DNA of 64,000 nucleotides from Isoetes taiwanensis (lineage: Eukaryota; Streptophyta; Lycopodiopsida; Isoetales; Isoetaceae). The notes under the pieces were generated by a model, which saw only the letters and a program-made list of their open reading frames with translations, made no database searches and was not told the DNA's origin. The stretch spans positions 8,313,525-8,377,524 of the forward strand of contig JAJEKV010000017.1 in the NCBI GenBank assembly GCA_021234155.1. Direction: 5' to 3'. This document shows, piece after piece, positions 1-12,839 of this stretch (its first letter is position 1; each line of letters opens with the position of its first letter). The position numbers and the translations under genes are program-made.

Positions 1-875
1 GACAATTGTATAGCCAAACCAAACCAATCCTATAAGTAATGTGACACAGGAACTATGAAGAGAAGACAATTCTAAGAATGAATGTAATGTCATCCATGTA
101 ATGCAAAATACATTGCACATGTGAGAGACTCAAACACAAAGGTTGTAGCAAAATATAACAATTGAGTAGACAAACTATTAGCTACTAATAGACCAAGATG
201 TCAATAAACATCAGGAATAAATAAGATCTGGGTAATAATTGGCATGTAAATTATGCAATTCGAATGTTTTCCAAAAATCTACCCATGTTTTATCTGAGGT
301 AGCACTTTCTTCCATCCTTGCCACGATATTCTATCTACATCACTTAAATACTTGTCTATGGCTTGCAATTTCTACTCTTCTGTGGCTTTGACTCTCTCAA
401 AGAAGCTTTTCCACGATGTTAGAAATTCTAAATTTGTGGGTGAGCTCGGGCATATGTAGGCATTCCTTCGAGGCATTTCATTGTTTCCGTACAAGGAGGT
501 GGAGGATTAACAAGAGGAAGAATTGCTGGCAAAGGTGCCTGCTAATATATATCTGGAAGGTAATCATATAAGATGGCAGTGTATTCTAATTTTTCTTGCT
601 TTTTGATAAAGTTGAGTGAGGCAGGAATTCCAATATGAGTAGCGATTTTAAAGCTGGGTGAGGCAAGAATTCCAATATGAGTAGCGATTTGAGCAATGGT
701 ATTTATAGTTTGTATAATATCCTATGCCCTTTTATATCATTATAATCTTGAGACAACACATGGGAATATTATTTACATAAATAGCCCATTTGATGTGGAC
801 CACTCCCCCGCGCTTGCCCAATATCAGCTTTAAGAATGGACACAGTGTCTATGATGATAATCGGGTTATGGAAAA
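1..875. other. AT-rich non-coding stretch
   Basis: No ORF with recognisable protein features on either strand. The only structure seen is a short tandem duplication at 616-690, listed separately. Confidence 0.5.
616..690. repeat. 42 bp tandem duplication
   Basis: A block containing GGAATTCCAATATGAGTAGC (one A/G difference in the preceding bases) occurs twice, starting at 616 and 658, so the period is 42 bp. About 33 bp of each copy match. It has no coding potential. Confidence 0.7.
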
Positions 876-1303
876 TTTACTGAAATACCTTTATCATTTG
901 CGAAAATTACCAAAAATGCCCCTCAACCAAAGGCATTTTGGTAAAAATGGTAATAAATTTATATGGTAATCTGAATGTAAATGTGCCCTTCAAATGAATT
1001 GGAATCAATGATGAGGCTTTCCATCAAGTATAGGACTACTTGAATTGAGGTTACTTATGTAAAGTTATGTTGTCTTGAATTCTTAAAATCTTAAGAGAGA
1101 AATATGTCATAACATAATGCTCCAATGTTGAAATCGAGTGATATTATACTTGTTGGAAAGCTCTCATTGTTATCTACAATGCATTTGAAGAGCACATTTG
1201 GAATCTGATTCACAAAAAAAAGGGGTTATTACTATTTTTACCAAAATGCTCTTGGTTGAGCGGCATTTTGGTAATTTTTGTAAACAATAAGGGTATTTCA
1301 AAA
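876..1303. repeat. Fold-back element with ~80 bp inverted arms
   Basis: The left arm (876-957) and right arm (1226-1303) are imperfect reverse complements over about 80 bp. They include the blocks GAAATACC, AAAATTACCAAAA, CTCAACCAA and GCATTTTGGTAAAAAT. The 270 bp between them is AT-rich and non-coding. Size and symmetry suit a MITE or fold-back element. No target-site duplication was identified. Confidence 0.65.
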
Positions 1304-3906
1304 ACTCTTCTGACACATGCTGCAAATGAAATAAGATTTTGGTTCTTCAACCATTTCTTACAGAGGCCTTGTCTACGACATTAGGAGGCTCATAAATTGC
1401 AAGGTAAGTTTCTTTGATTTTGTGGACTTTATGATTTAATATGTACAAAATGCAGGCTAACAATATTTATTGTGGATATCTAGAAATATATCCTGGCATC
1501 TTTTCGAACTCTATTATAACCCATCCGCACATGAACACATCTTGAGAACTCTATAGGCAAGATATATATTTATTGCAATATCTGTGTGGGCATGTGAGTT
1601 TTCATATGGAAATTAAGTTATATCTCTTTCCGTTTGAGCTTCCTGAAGCCTTAGATTCTATACTAAGAAAGAGCTCACTTACAAAGCTCTAATATCTCTA
1701 ATATCAAATCCCTTGGCCATGAGCTCTAATATCAAATCCCGTGCTCATTCTACATTGCACTCATTTGTTTTGGCAAATTGTTGGTGTTGTTGCTTTATGA
1801 GAGACCATAGCTGAAGGTTTCCAATGAGAGTAGAGACAACGAAATCAAATTGTCTTTACTTTCCAGCTGCCATAAATTCTGTAATTACGTTTGCAAATAC
1901 TTTTTACAAATTTGGGATTAGGATAAAAAGGTTTTAATCAAAAATAAGATTTTTATAAGAGGTTCTTTTTTACCAAACTATTGTATGTAGTATCTAAGTC
2001 ACTAAATATAAATAAAGAAGAGAAGCACTAGAGAGAGAATGTTAAAATTGTTTTCAAGCTCATAACTTGAGCTACAAAGGTCAGATTCAGATGATCTTGG
2101 ACTCGTTGGAAAGCTTATGCAGAGAGAGTTCTATTGTCATCCAGATCTATCAAGATAAGTATATGCTTTTTGTACTTTTCAATCTGGATACCTTTTTGCA
2201 AAGTGCAAATTTGATGATAATATGGCTTTTATCATAACTTTTGAATCCAAACTCCATTTTGTGTGTTTTTTATTGTTTTGGAAAGCTCTCTCTGGTATCT
2301 TTCTGATGATGTATAATATGCTCATATATGGTGTAGTGTTTTGTGTCTAAACAGAAATTTTCGAGCGGATTTGATAGGGTTTCACACCTAGTTAAAACAT
2401 GATTTGCAGAGTAGCAAATCATACTCCTTGTCTTGCTGATCATTCTAGTCATGTCTTTTGTCCTGCATAATTGTAGTGCAATAAGCTTTTATGAAGACAT
2501 TGAAGAGATGATATTATTATGGCCACGTTGTATCGAAAAAAAAATTTAATTTTCTGTGTTGGTGTGTTATGAAATTTGTGCTATATTTGATGGTTTATAT
2601 GTTATTCATGAACTTGTCAATGTTTTTTGAATTTTTATTTCTTTTTCAAACCCAAAAAGTAACACCTCCCCAAAACAAAAAATAGATGATGCTACCCATC
2701 TGATGGAAAATGATATGCTTGCAAATCCTTCATATGCAGAAGCATACAATAATGTTATAAAAACTTTAAATGTTGGCACAATCTATTTGACTTTAAAATC
2801 TAGCATTGAAGCATCCTATGATTGTTAGCAGTTAAGGATCACACATACATTTCCAGCACATATCATTTCGCTGACATGTTAAAGGGATTGCTTCATTGCA
2901 GGTCTTTTACATAGACATTTCTCTCGCGATTGAGGCCTCTGAATGATGCTTACAAATTGATCGAACGTCTAGAAATGCACAAGGATCTTGGTTTTGTGTA
3001 CAAACATCTTTGTCATTTGTAGAGATAATCAATTTTCTAGCTTTGGATCAGAAGGTGAGCATTTCAAACAATGCCATGCATGTTAATCTAACCAACTACA
3101 ATTCACCTTTGTGCCATGAAGAAATTGGCCATATGCTCAAATACAATTTGTTATGCAAATACAATTTGTTCTGCAAGAATCACAAGTACTATTATTAAAA
3201 GCCATGGCCTGCTGGATTCAAAATCTTTGCTACCAAATAGGACTTTTAACACAATATGGAATCAACAACGCTTATATGTATTTGCATCAGAGCAGACAAT
3301 GAGATCCATTTTTCTGAAGGATGGATGGACTCAGAGTATATCCAGGTGTCTATTTCGTGTGTGGTTTTGGAGTAGACAATGCCAAGTTATTGGCCTAAGC
3401 AAATATCTGCTCCATAATATGCATGTTGTAACATACTTTCTGTTTTTATGTTTAGAATTATAAAACGGGAGATGGGACAAGAATAGAAGGAGCATCAATG
3501 CAAACATTTGTTATTCAAAGCCAATCTAACAGATCAAGCAATGGAGTTGGACCTCAGCCCCTATGAATTGTTTTCTCAATGACTGGCATGTTATGTCTAG
3601 CCAATGATGCAGGCGGGCAAACAGAACATGTGCTATCACACAAACTAATGTTACCAGTTCCTTTAGATGGATACCCCTCCCCCCCCTCCCCCCCCCCAAC
3701 ACACAAAAAAGAAAAGAAGGGTAGTTGTTGCATCTTAAATGAGGTTTAAGACCTTAGCTTGGACAACAACTATATTCCGTGGTGGATGAACTAAGTTGGC
3801 AATGCCAATACATGCTGTTCTAGATGGATCAGCTGAGGTCCTGCATGTATTAAGTGTCTAGATCATCAATCAAATATTGTTGAGGCCATGGAGGTGCTTC
3901 ATATAG
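1304..3906. other. Non-coding stretch, possible decayed exons near the right end
   Basis: No convincing gene. The phrase GGAAAGCT recurs near 1155, 2110 and 2280, which may mark old repeat-derived sequence. Between 2910 and 3430 there are short stretches in shifting frames that read like protein, for example around 3290-3350. They could be decayed 5' exons of the methyltransferase-like pseudogene that follows, but they cannot be joined. A C-rich low-complexity run lies at 3670-3700. Confidence 0.35.
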
Positions 3907-6182
3907 CACAATCTAGATGTTTACCTTAGTGACGAAGAAGCCAAAATTGTTGCTAAGACTCACAATACTGACAACGAGTACAAATTGAAAATGAGTTTTG
4001 TCGATAAGATCAGGTTCATGCACAGGGAATATATAATTTTCAAGGAAAAACACGGCGATGGCCTTAAAAAACTAACCAACTCTTTGGAGCTGAAGGAGGC
4101 ATGTGCTATTGATTGTTGCCTTAAATACGACAAGGCTAACAAAAGGCAATCACTCGTTAGCTATGACAACTGGTTTCAGCTTGCATTCAGAGATGGAAGA
4201 ATAAGCATAAAATGTATTTTGAAATAAGTATTTGTGCTAAGATTCCGTTGATCCAGCTCTTTTACATTTTGTATTAAAGAATCCACATAATTAACCTAAT
4301 ATTTGCGGCTGTAGATTTGGAAACTCCAGAACGAAATATTTAATATGTTTGAACGTGGAAAGTTGAAAAGCAAAGGAAAAGTCTCAGACAAAAAGAAAGG
4401 CTCTGACGTGCCAAAGAAGGAAATGACAATCAAATTTGCCCTTAACAATAATATATAGGCAACATGTTTTTCTAAAATACACAAGTGTAAAATACTTTTG
4501 CTATCCTAAGGAAACACAAGTGTATTCTGGAATACACTTTTGCTTTTTCGAGAGAACAAGAGCGTATTCCATTTCAGAATAGATCTGTGTTTCCTTAGAA
4601 AAGCAAAAGTGTTTTCAAGAATACACTTTTGTCCTCACATTTTTCGCTTTGCATTCTCCTATATTTTTCTTGTCTACTTCATTGTTTTCTTGTTTTTTTC
4701 AGCCAAAGGACCGTCATAACATATCAAACATGTTTGATGGAACAGTTGAACATGGAGACCTGGGATAGATGCAAGGAGCTTTACGCTGTTGCAACCTTTG
4801 ACATGCGCATTGTTCAATACGCTCCAAATTTTGAGGGTTGGGTACATTTAATTATCAAATTCATTCTTTAGCTTCTTTATTTTACACAGTTGCATTTTTT
4901 TTCTCTTCTTACAGATCACAAAGAAAAATAAAGACTTTCCAAAGGGCTTCATGCACTTGGTAAGGATAGCCCGGGAAGAGAGATCATTAGCAGAAAAGAG
5001 GAATACAGATGCAGAGCCGTCCGACTATGAGAGATTTTGCATGTTTGATCAAAGTAACTTGTTTTCGATCATATATGGCGTCTGCACAAAACTGGTCGGG
5101 ACGGTTAAGCTATAGGATTTTACTTTGGTCATAACATACCTTCCTTATAGCTTCAAGTTAAAAGACACCCGCTACGACGACCAGCCCCTTAAAAATTCTA
5201 AATTTAATGCATTCTTCGACGGCATAAACCATATCATAACAGCCAAGCACTGGCGTCTTGTCGTGTTTCTTTCTAGCATGCAAGCTGGCTTTGTGGAATC
5301 CACCTTCAAAAATCATTTTGGATCCCCTGTACAAGCAGGATATGAAAACTTGGTCTAGTAAGTTTTTTATTCTGGAATACAATTGTTTCATATTTTGGTT
5401 CCTGTTTCTAATGTATAGTTGGAGTTTCTTACGTGTTGACCTTTTTGTTTTCGTTTCTATGCTGGAATAGGAATTATTTAGTCCTAGTTACTACATTGTT
5501 TCCTTGTTTAGTTTTTGTTGCTAACTGTACTTCTGATATTTTTGTAGGTACAAAACAAATATAAACTACCATGGTGGAGGACCCAGGTTGCTGAGAAAAG
5601 TCTTACTAGAGTTTCGACGGAAAGAGGACCATGGAACATTTCAACATTGTAGCCTGCCAGAACTTTTCCAATGTCTTTCCAGTAGTGTTGCAAAAGCTGC
5701 ATGACCCTAGTGCACAAGGCATGATAGTTAATCACTACCAGAAACTACAAAAGCTGATCAACCATTTCATTGACATGTTCTCACGTCCAGAAGATTGGGT
5801 GCTTGATGCTTTATCTGGCTCCGGTACTACGATCGCTTGTGCACTTAAGAAGGGCCGCAACTATGTAGCCATGGACATTGATAAGAAGGTTGTGAATTTT
5901 ATCAAGATGATATTGGTTATCTTACCTATTCTACCAAATGAGAATCAAGAGTTAGGCGCCAAATCTTCATTTGATTATGCTAAGATGACGTCTTCATAGA
6001 TACAGCCTCCGTTTACAAGCTCTTTAGACGATGAAGCTACCTTTATGGAGCTGAAAGAAGTAGCTCTAGCTACTATTCCTGAGGATAAGGTTGAAACAGA
6101 TCATGGTAAATCACCACAAAAGGAGCAGACAACAAAGAAAGACCAAGCTAAGACAAGCAAGAAAAATGAGAAAGACTACTAA
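3907..6182 (+). pseudogene. Decayed gene with N4/N6 DNA-methyltransferase signature
   Basis: Five exon-like blocks separated by AT-rich introns can be read: about 3907-4227, 4315-4458, 4703-4843, 4915-5361 and 5548-6182. The last block encodes PEDWVLDALSGSGTT (motif I near 5799-5831), then CALKKGRNYVAMDID. This is the S-adenosylmethionine-binding signature at the C-terminal end of beta-class amino-methyltransferases (pfam N6_N4_Mtase: VLDxFxGSGTT ... GRxYxGxxID). Block four contains LPYSF near 5140, where the catalytic motif (D/S)PP(Y/W) is expected; the acidic residue appears to be lost. A Lys/Glu-rich tail follows. Breaks seen are an in-frame TAG at 5113-5115, a frameshift near 5640-5650, and a TAG at 5997-5999, after which the frame stays open to 6182. 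It is therefore non-functional unless unrecognised introns remove these. The target base and original function cannot be told. Confidence 0.6.
4491..4613. repeat. Small fold-back element inside the methyltransferase-like locus
   Basis: The left arm (4491-4518) and right arm (4586-4613) are imperfect reverse complements over 28 bp, with CTAAGGAAACACA pairing with TGTGTTTCCTTAG. Weaker pairing extends outward. A smaller hairpin (TGTATTCTGGAATACA) sits within. It lies in an apparent intron between coding blocks two and three. Confidence 0.6.
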
Positions 6183-7504
6183 TTTGGGCCGTTGGCTTGT
6201 TTCAAGCTAAGATATCTATTGTTAACTAGAAATTATTGCCAAAATTGATGTACTAAGAAAATTTAATGAAATTAATATTATTCTTTCTTCTCTATTTTGA
6301 TGTTTTTGATATCTTACTTTTAGAGATTTTATATTCATGTCTAAATTTTGCCATTTTCAAGTGTTTTTCTTTACAAAAACAAGGTTGTCACCTAATGATG
6401 AGCCAAAATGCAGGGAAAAGAAAAAAATTGAACCTTTTGAAATTCTCAACTTTATCCGAAAAGGGTCAATTTTAAGAGCATGGTATTTTTTAAAAGGGAA
6501 TCTTTGAAAAACGAGTGCTGCAATACTCCCGTTTAATTTGCAACCTTGTTTCTTGTTTTTTAGCAACAAAATATCCAAGCACGAGCGCTGAGCATGGCCA
6601 TTCTTGGGAAGACTCTTCTAGCAAAAACAACAACAACATATGGAAGTGAAGTGGCTTTCTTATTGAGCGTTCAAAGTACAATAGCATAATAGTAAAAACG
6701 ATTGGCTAGAAAGATAGAAAGCCAAAATAAACCACGGAAGTAGACAATTACCGAGGGTTTCAATAAGAAATTAGATAAGCCACAATGAATCTCAAAGTCA
6801 AAGATTTATCAACTGGAATAAAAACCCCGCCCTTTCGGGTTTTCGAGGAAAACCATGGAGATAAATAACCGACTAAGAGACATACAAGTGCATCATCCAA
6901 CCATCATTGATAAAAATCCCTATGCATTTGCAGTCTTCACGTAACAATTGCAAACTCCAAATGGCCATGAAAGCTTGACAGAGTGCGAAGCTGTTGAAAA
7001 TTCATTCATAGTTATGAAGCCACGACTCCACCTCGAATGCGGCTTGAAGATGTCCATAGTCATGAAGCCATGGCCGACCGAATTCAAATGCGACTTGAAT
7101 AGATCTACAAGAACAAAGAACTTGAAACTGAAACACGTTAAGCAACCATTAATCATGTCAAAGTCCATAAACAAGCAGACGAGAAAATATTTTCAGTTCA
7201 GTATGAAGCAAGAACTGAGCAAGCCACCCATATAAAATGAGCATAGGCAAAGGGACGAGGAAGAACATCTGCCTAGCCAGGAATGACATCTGCGAACTAG
7301 TGCGGGGAAGAACATCCGTCCAAACAACTCAACTCAGAAAACGGAGCGAGGAAGAACATCTGCCTAGACAAAAAATATCAAATGCAATTAAAGCAAGGAA
7401 GAACATCCGCCCATAAATTACAAATGAAGAAAACATAAACAAACGAGGTGAGGAAAAAAGACCACACATTCCAAGTATATTGCAAAAGGGCATGGGAGGG
7501 TGGG
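6183..7504. other. Non-coding, repeat-derived stretch
   Basis: No gene recognised. It holds one copy of a ~44 bp sequence (6599-6643) repeated at 7679-7722. It also has four imperfect copies of GAGGAAGAACATCTGCC near 7257, 7302, 7347 and 7396. Coding potential is absent on both strands. Confidence 0.45.
7257..7413. repeat. Degenerate short repeats (GGAAGAACATC core)
   Basis: GGAAGAACATC(T/C)G(C/T)C occurs four times within about 155 bp at roughly 45-50 bp spacing, interspersed with dissimilar sequence. This suggests a decayed tandem array. Confidence 0.55.
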
Positions 7505-7683
7505 AAAGTAGGAAGACAAAACACAAAAAGATGGAACGCTCAAGAGGAAGGTCGATGATGAAAACCTAGAACTGATGAGATATATAGCCTGTAAAAAAGA
7601 TCTGATGGAAAAAATAGACGTTCCAAAAATAGCCGTCTTCTCCAAGAATGATGGTTCTATGTTGCCATAGAACCATTGCATTC
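7505..7683 (-). repeat. Left copy of ~175 bp terminal direct repeat
   Basis: Nearly identical to 12465-12636. The differences seen are a 7 bp indel and two substitutions. It contains a perfect 11 bp hairpin (ATGGTTCTATG / CATAGAACCAT). Read on the minus strand there is a TATA-like GCTATATATC. It probably bounds a coding-poor LTR-type element, although canonical TG...CA ends were not found. Confidence 0.55.
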
Positions 7684-9723
7684 TTGGGAAGACTCTTCTA
7701 GCAAAAACAACAACAACATATGGCCGAAAGAAGAGGAACACTCCACTCATAAATCCTAGGTGCAATGGTAGATGGCAAGAAAATCTAGTGAGAAAGAAAA
7801 AATGAGATGCAAGACAAGACAATAGGAGAAAAAGAAGTCAACAAACATCAAGAAAGGAAAAAGGAAAAGAGAATGAAAATTAAATCCTTTTGAGACAACA
7901 AGCTACATCAAATTGAATAAGAGGCAAAGAAGCTTAAAGCATTTTAGATGCAAGGAAGTTAAAGCAAGACCCATGAAATGTGAGCAAGCAATGTTGTAGC
8001 CAAAGGGAAAATATATAGAAAAGATAGGGTTAATCAAGTGTATCGGGTAATGGCCAAGTTCATTTGAAATATGCGATTATGCTAAGAAGCATTAGATGAT
8101 TTTTCTTTATGCTCTAAAAGTTCTCCTCCAAGAGTTTCTCCAGCAGTGTCCATGACTTTAAGGAGAAAGCTCAAACAGCAATGGTAAGAACCACACTATA
8201 TAAAAAGGGGTCTAGCAAATAAAAGAGTCTAGGACGAATTGAAAATCACTTAACAAATAAAAAGACTCGTGCGACCAGTGATGCTGATGAGAAGAAGGAA
8301 AGCGATGGGGTTTTTGGGATCTAGATGGCATGAATTTGGCATATCAAAGGAGGAAGACGGTTAGTTTTGAACAAGGAAGAGAACATATGGAATAACCTTG
8401 GGCCTAAGATGCTTTGCCATGGCATAACACACATGGAAATTTACAAAGGCACAAAAGTTTTCGATACAATATGGTTCAGCATCGTTTTCCAAAGCTCAAA
8501 GAGAAATCCATTGTAGTTTAAATGTCAAACCCAACAAATAAAAAACAAGAGGCAAGGAGAAAAACATAGGAAAAAGTAATGGAATAAATAATGCATACTT
8601 AAGGAAAATAGAATTTAAGGAAATAATGCGCACTCAGGGAAAATAGAATATAAAGAAAATAAACTCCACATCTTGGAAATACAAGAACAATTACGAACAA
8701 ATATAATTTACAAAGCAACCACAACTACAAAAAATGCAAACGCAACTCAACCATAAAAGGTTCTTTTCAAAGCACCATGGTGAGAGGTAAATATAAATTG
8801 AGGAAAAACAAAACGACTACTATTAGGGAGATGTTACAAAAAAGGGATATTATCCTAGGCACAAAAATGCCCATGAGATAATGAAACATAGTAGGACATT
8901 TAGAAAAAGAAAAATGTAAATCCAACAAAGTATAAAAAGAGCTTTCCATAGAACCTTGTCAACCAAAACAAAAAAGGCAATCCATCTAGTTATCCTAAGC
9001 AAACAAAGAAGGAAAAAACATCATCGAAACATAATTTTACAAAAGAAAGGTTAGAAAAACGTTAAAAGGTTCGAACGCAGAATTTGAGCAAATCTTATAA
9101 GCTACATAAGTTGAATTGGAAACTATAGATTGCTTGTAAATCGTTTTCAAAGAAAGAAAAGGCAAAAAGGAACTATCAAATAAATATAGTCACCAAGGAA
9201 AAAATAGGAAGATGGCAAGGAAAAACCAAAAATTTGGGTAAGAGAAGTGAGACATATGAGCAAAGATGGTCAAAGAGAGATCCACCATTGATAAAGGCGT
9301 AAATTGAAAAATGAAAAGTCAAGGCCACCAATCATTATAAAATAGAGTTGAAAAATAGATAGAAAGAAAGTAAGACATCTCTACATCTGTTGTTATTGGA
9401 GACAACTTAAAAAATGAATGAGATTCCAAATATGTAAATAATGTTATAATGGACACAAAACGGGGCTATAAGATATAAGTAGTTAAAATAGTTATCAATA
9501 AGTAATGTTATAATAGGCAAAAAGGGGCGTTATCTTGGACTGAATATTTCACCCAAAAAAGGGCTGGGCCATAGCAGAGGATAGGGCGAACAACAGAAGG
9601 GCATGAAGAGCAGGATTTCCCGCTCCACAAACTCCAAAGGCGCATGCTTCAATGAAAAAATTATGAAGGCAAGGGCGTATAGAACAAAAACTTTTATGAG
9701 CTCAACTCTAGAGACAAACATTT

Positions 9724-9975
9724 AGAAATATGAAATATGGTTTTGGATAAGTTCAAACTTTGGTCAATTAGAACAAAAATATGATATATGGTCTTGGGCA
9801 AGTTTCAACTTGGGTCAATGAGACAACATCATAAGGTCCAACCATATTCCAAGAAGAAAGATATGACATAAGGAATCGAACAAAAAGTCAATTAGAACAA
9901 AAATATGTATATGATCTTGGGCAAGCTCGAATTGAGTTAATGAGACAACAATCTAAGGTCCAACCATATAATCTA
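9724..9975. repeat. Imperfect triplicated motif
   Basis: The phrase AAATATG(A)TATATGGTCTTGG..AAG..(A)A(T)T..GTCAAT occurs three times (near 9728, 9777 and 9898). The last two copies are each followed by a matching AAGGTCCAACCATAT block. The repeat is diverged and non-coding. Confidence 0.5.
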
Positions 9976-11605
9976 GGAGACAATTGTTTTGATACACCAA
10001 AAGCAAAATAAAGAATGATGTAAACTGGCAACAACAACATAAATCAACAACAGATTAACTTTTGATAGCTTTGGAATGTACCGATCAGAATTCAGATTAC
10101 AAAAAAAAAAAAAAAAAAGAAGGTGGTTTGGCTACCAGAGGTCTTGTGATATAACATACCGTAGGATATAAAGCTTATGTGAATATATCATTATGTCAAA
10201 AAGCACTAAATGATATGGAGGCTACGACAAGTTTGAAAACAAAGGGAGAGCGGTGCTGATTGGAGATCATACGCCATAACAACTTGCACTTACATCTACA
10301 CGACCAGAAGAAGATCAATGGAGCTCTTTAAATCTATGGAGCTGTGGCCATGCCGTGGTCTGCTTATTTGGGCACTACATTAAGCAACTTGAAGCAAACT
10401 AGAAGAATTTGCTTAAAAAGACTATAATAAGAAACGAAATGATGGTATGAGCTAATTTAAAAATTAAAATCCAAAACAATAGCAAAAAGGAAACGCAAAG
10501 AAGGAAGACGTTCCAAAAAATAATGATTGTCTATGGTTAAAGGGCGCCTTCAACTACTTATGCAAGCAAAGAGTGAATTGAATAGGTTAGACAAAAAGTC
10601 AGCCATGGAGCCATTAAAATAACAAGAATAACAGGAAAACTTAGATAACGGTTCTAATATATGTACGTATTTTGAAATATCCTAGGGGGCCACGAAATAG
10701 ATAAGTGATTTTTTCTACAAGACTGTAACAAAAAAGTTGGACTGTAACAAAAAGTGTAACAAAAAAGGCCGGCATGAAAACTCAACGGGACTGTATATGG
10801 AAAAACCAGAAGCCGCCAAATCTGCTCAGGCCGATTCTGCTCAGGCCGACTTCTCTCGGAGCTCTGATCTTACGCTTTCTACTTCTCAAAAACTACGCAA
10901 CCTAAAGCTATGCTTACAATTCCATTCCATTTTCATAGGACTGAAGCTACCCGTTGCACCTTCCAAAGCATACCCTACATAAGAACATTATGCATGCAAA
11001 TAATTATCTGTTCTTCTTGTTACATGGAGACAGTGAAATCCAGGTATTCTTGAAAGGAAAATTGGTTTGTCCTCTCTGGGCTTTTACAAAAGCCTCTCTG
11101 GGCGTATTCAGGATTATGGGCGTATTGCAGAAGGTACGGACTCCCTTCAAAAAACTCTGCTCAAATTTACTGTCTAAAATAGCACAGAGAATATCACAGA
11201 GCTAGAAGACGATGAACAGAAGGCCTAGATGCTGGAAAAAATAGGGTAACGGCTCATAGATCGGGAGCTATCACAGCCAAGAATGCACTAGCACAAGAAA
11301 TAAAGAAGAAGCTATGACAGACCGGGCTGTCACAGGCAAAAGCAGTCCAGATCAGGCTGAATCCACAAGCAATTTTTGCTGAAAAAAGGAGTTAAGCTAG
11401 GTCTTGGAAGAAACGGCCCTAGGGCGAAATTGAGTGAATATGCCAGAAAGCCGTGATCTAGAGCAAATCGGATAAAACTCTAGCATCAGCAAAGATCACA
11501 GATTTTCACAGTAGACGCCACTGAATAAGCCTGGATATTTGATACTTTGTAGGCTCCTGAACAGACTGAAGCCGGATAGCTTGTAACAGCTGACTAATAG
11601 TAGCC

Positions 11606-11687
11606 ACAGGAGAAGAACAAGGAAAAGTTGGGCAAAAATAAATGCAACAGGAGAAGAACAAGGAAAAGTTGGGCAAAAATAAATGTT
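11606..11687. repeat. 41 bp tandem duplication
   Basis: Two adjacent copies of a 41 bp unit beginning ACAGGAGAAGAACAAGG start at 11606 and 11647 and are essentially identical. Confidence 0.8.
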
Positions 11688-12464
11688 GCAATCGGTGAGA
11701 CAGAAGGAATAGCAAATTCAAGACAAAAATAGAAGCGATAAAAAATAGAACAGGTTATTCTTTTTGAAAAGTCCAAAAAGCTAGGCTAAAAGATCCAAAG
11801 CAGCTCCACGTTGAAGGTTAGAGATTTCAACAAAAAAGTGAAGACACGAATTGTCATCCTGAGCCGTAATAAATAATCAAGCTAGGTCCAGAAGAGGAGA
11901 AGATCAATTGTGTTTGGGTTAGGATTGCAAGATGTGCTTTGGAAATGGAGAAACAAGTACAAGTACTGATTGAATCATGCACATTGCAACCTTTCTATTG
12001 CATCTTTCTTGGACTGAATTGGTAGAAGCGGCAGAGAATAGAATGGGAAGGATTTACTCGGGAAAGATACGCAAATGAAGATATCACAATCTCAGTCAAA
12101 TCAAGGAAGAGTATAGAGGATCACAAAGCACAGGTCGGATTTCTAGGATACAAGAAGCTGGAACAAAGTAGAAAGAATAGTACAAGAGAAATACAAAAGT
12201 ATAAAAGATGAAAAAACACATTTTAGATTAGTAGAATACAAGAAGCGGGAAAGCAAATGAAATCTAAAGCAACTATGCAAAGCTAAGCCAACAAAGCATA
12301 CCTTACACTAGTTTATACTAACTAAGCTAGCATCCTACCAAACCACATGAACTTCGAAAAATCTAGACTAACCAAGCATACCTCATATTAGCTTAAGGTA
12401 ATCTATAAATCTACCAAACAACATATAAACTAGGAGAAAACTAGAAAACTAGATACCAGAAACA

Positions 12465-12636
12465 AAAGTAGGAAGACAAAACACAAAAAGATGGAACGCT
12501 CAAGAGGAAGGCCGAAACCTAGAACTGATGAGATATATAGCCTGTTAAAAAGATCTGATGGAAAAAATAGACGTTCCAAAAATAGCCGTCTTCTCCAAGA
12601 ATGATGGTTCTATGTTGCCATAGAACCATTGCATTC
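12465..12636 (-). repeat. Right copy of ~175 bp terminal direct repeat
   Basis: Partner of 7505-7683, in the same orientation, with the same internal 11 bp hairpin at 12602-12627. The high identity suggests a recent insertion, or gene conversion if these are LTRs. Confidence 0.55.
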
Positions 12637-12839
12637 CTCTTAAAATCATTTGAATCTAACTAGTTAACCTAATAATGACCTTGCAAGAATGGTAGTAAGG
12701 CCCAGATTCCACTTGGGTGTCACTTTTTGAAATATCCAATAGTATTATGCCACGTTCGTAATTTTTCTCATGCGTGAGATTCCATTAAAGGGGGTCTATT
12801 TGTGACTTGTACATTACGTGGAGCTGCCATCGGTATCTG

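Larger units (their letters stand above)
7684..12464 (-). mobile_element. Coding-poor block between direct repeats (possible LARD-type element)
   Basis: About 4.8 kb lies between two near-identical ~175 bp direct repeats, with no ORF longer than about 130 codons and no recognisable gag or pol. On the minus strand, the sequence just inside the right repeat reads TGGTATCTAG, sharing seven leading bases with the usual tRNA-iMet primer-binding site (TGGTATCAGAGC). This fits a non-autonomous LTR element on the minus strand. No polypurine tract or target-site duplication was found. It contains a poly(A) run near 10100-10118, a three-copy repeat at 9724-9975 and a tandem duplication at 11606-11687. 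Confidence 0.35.
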
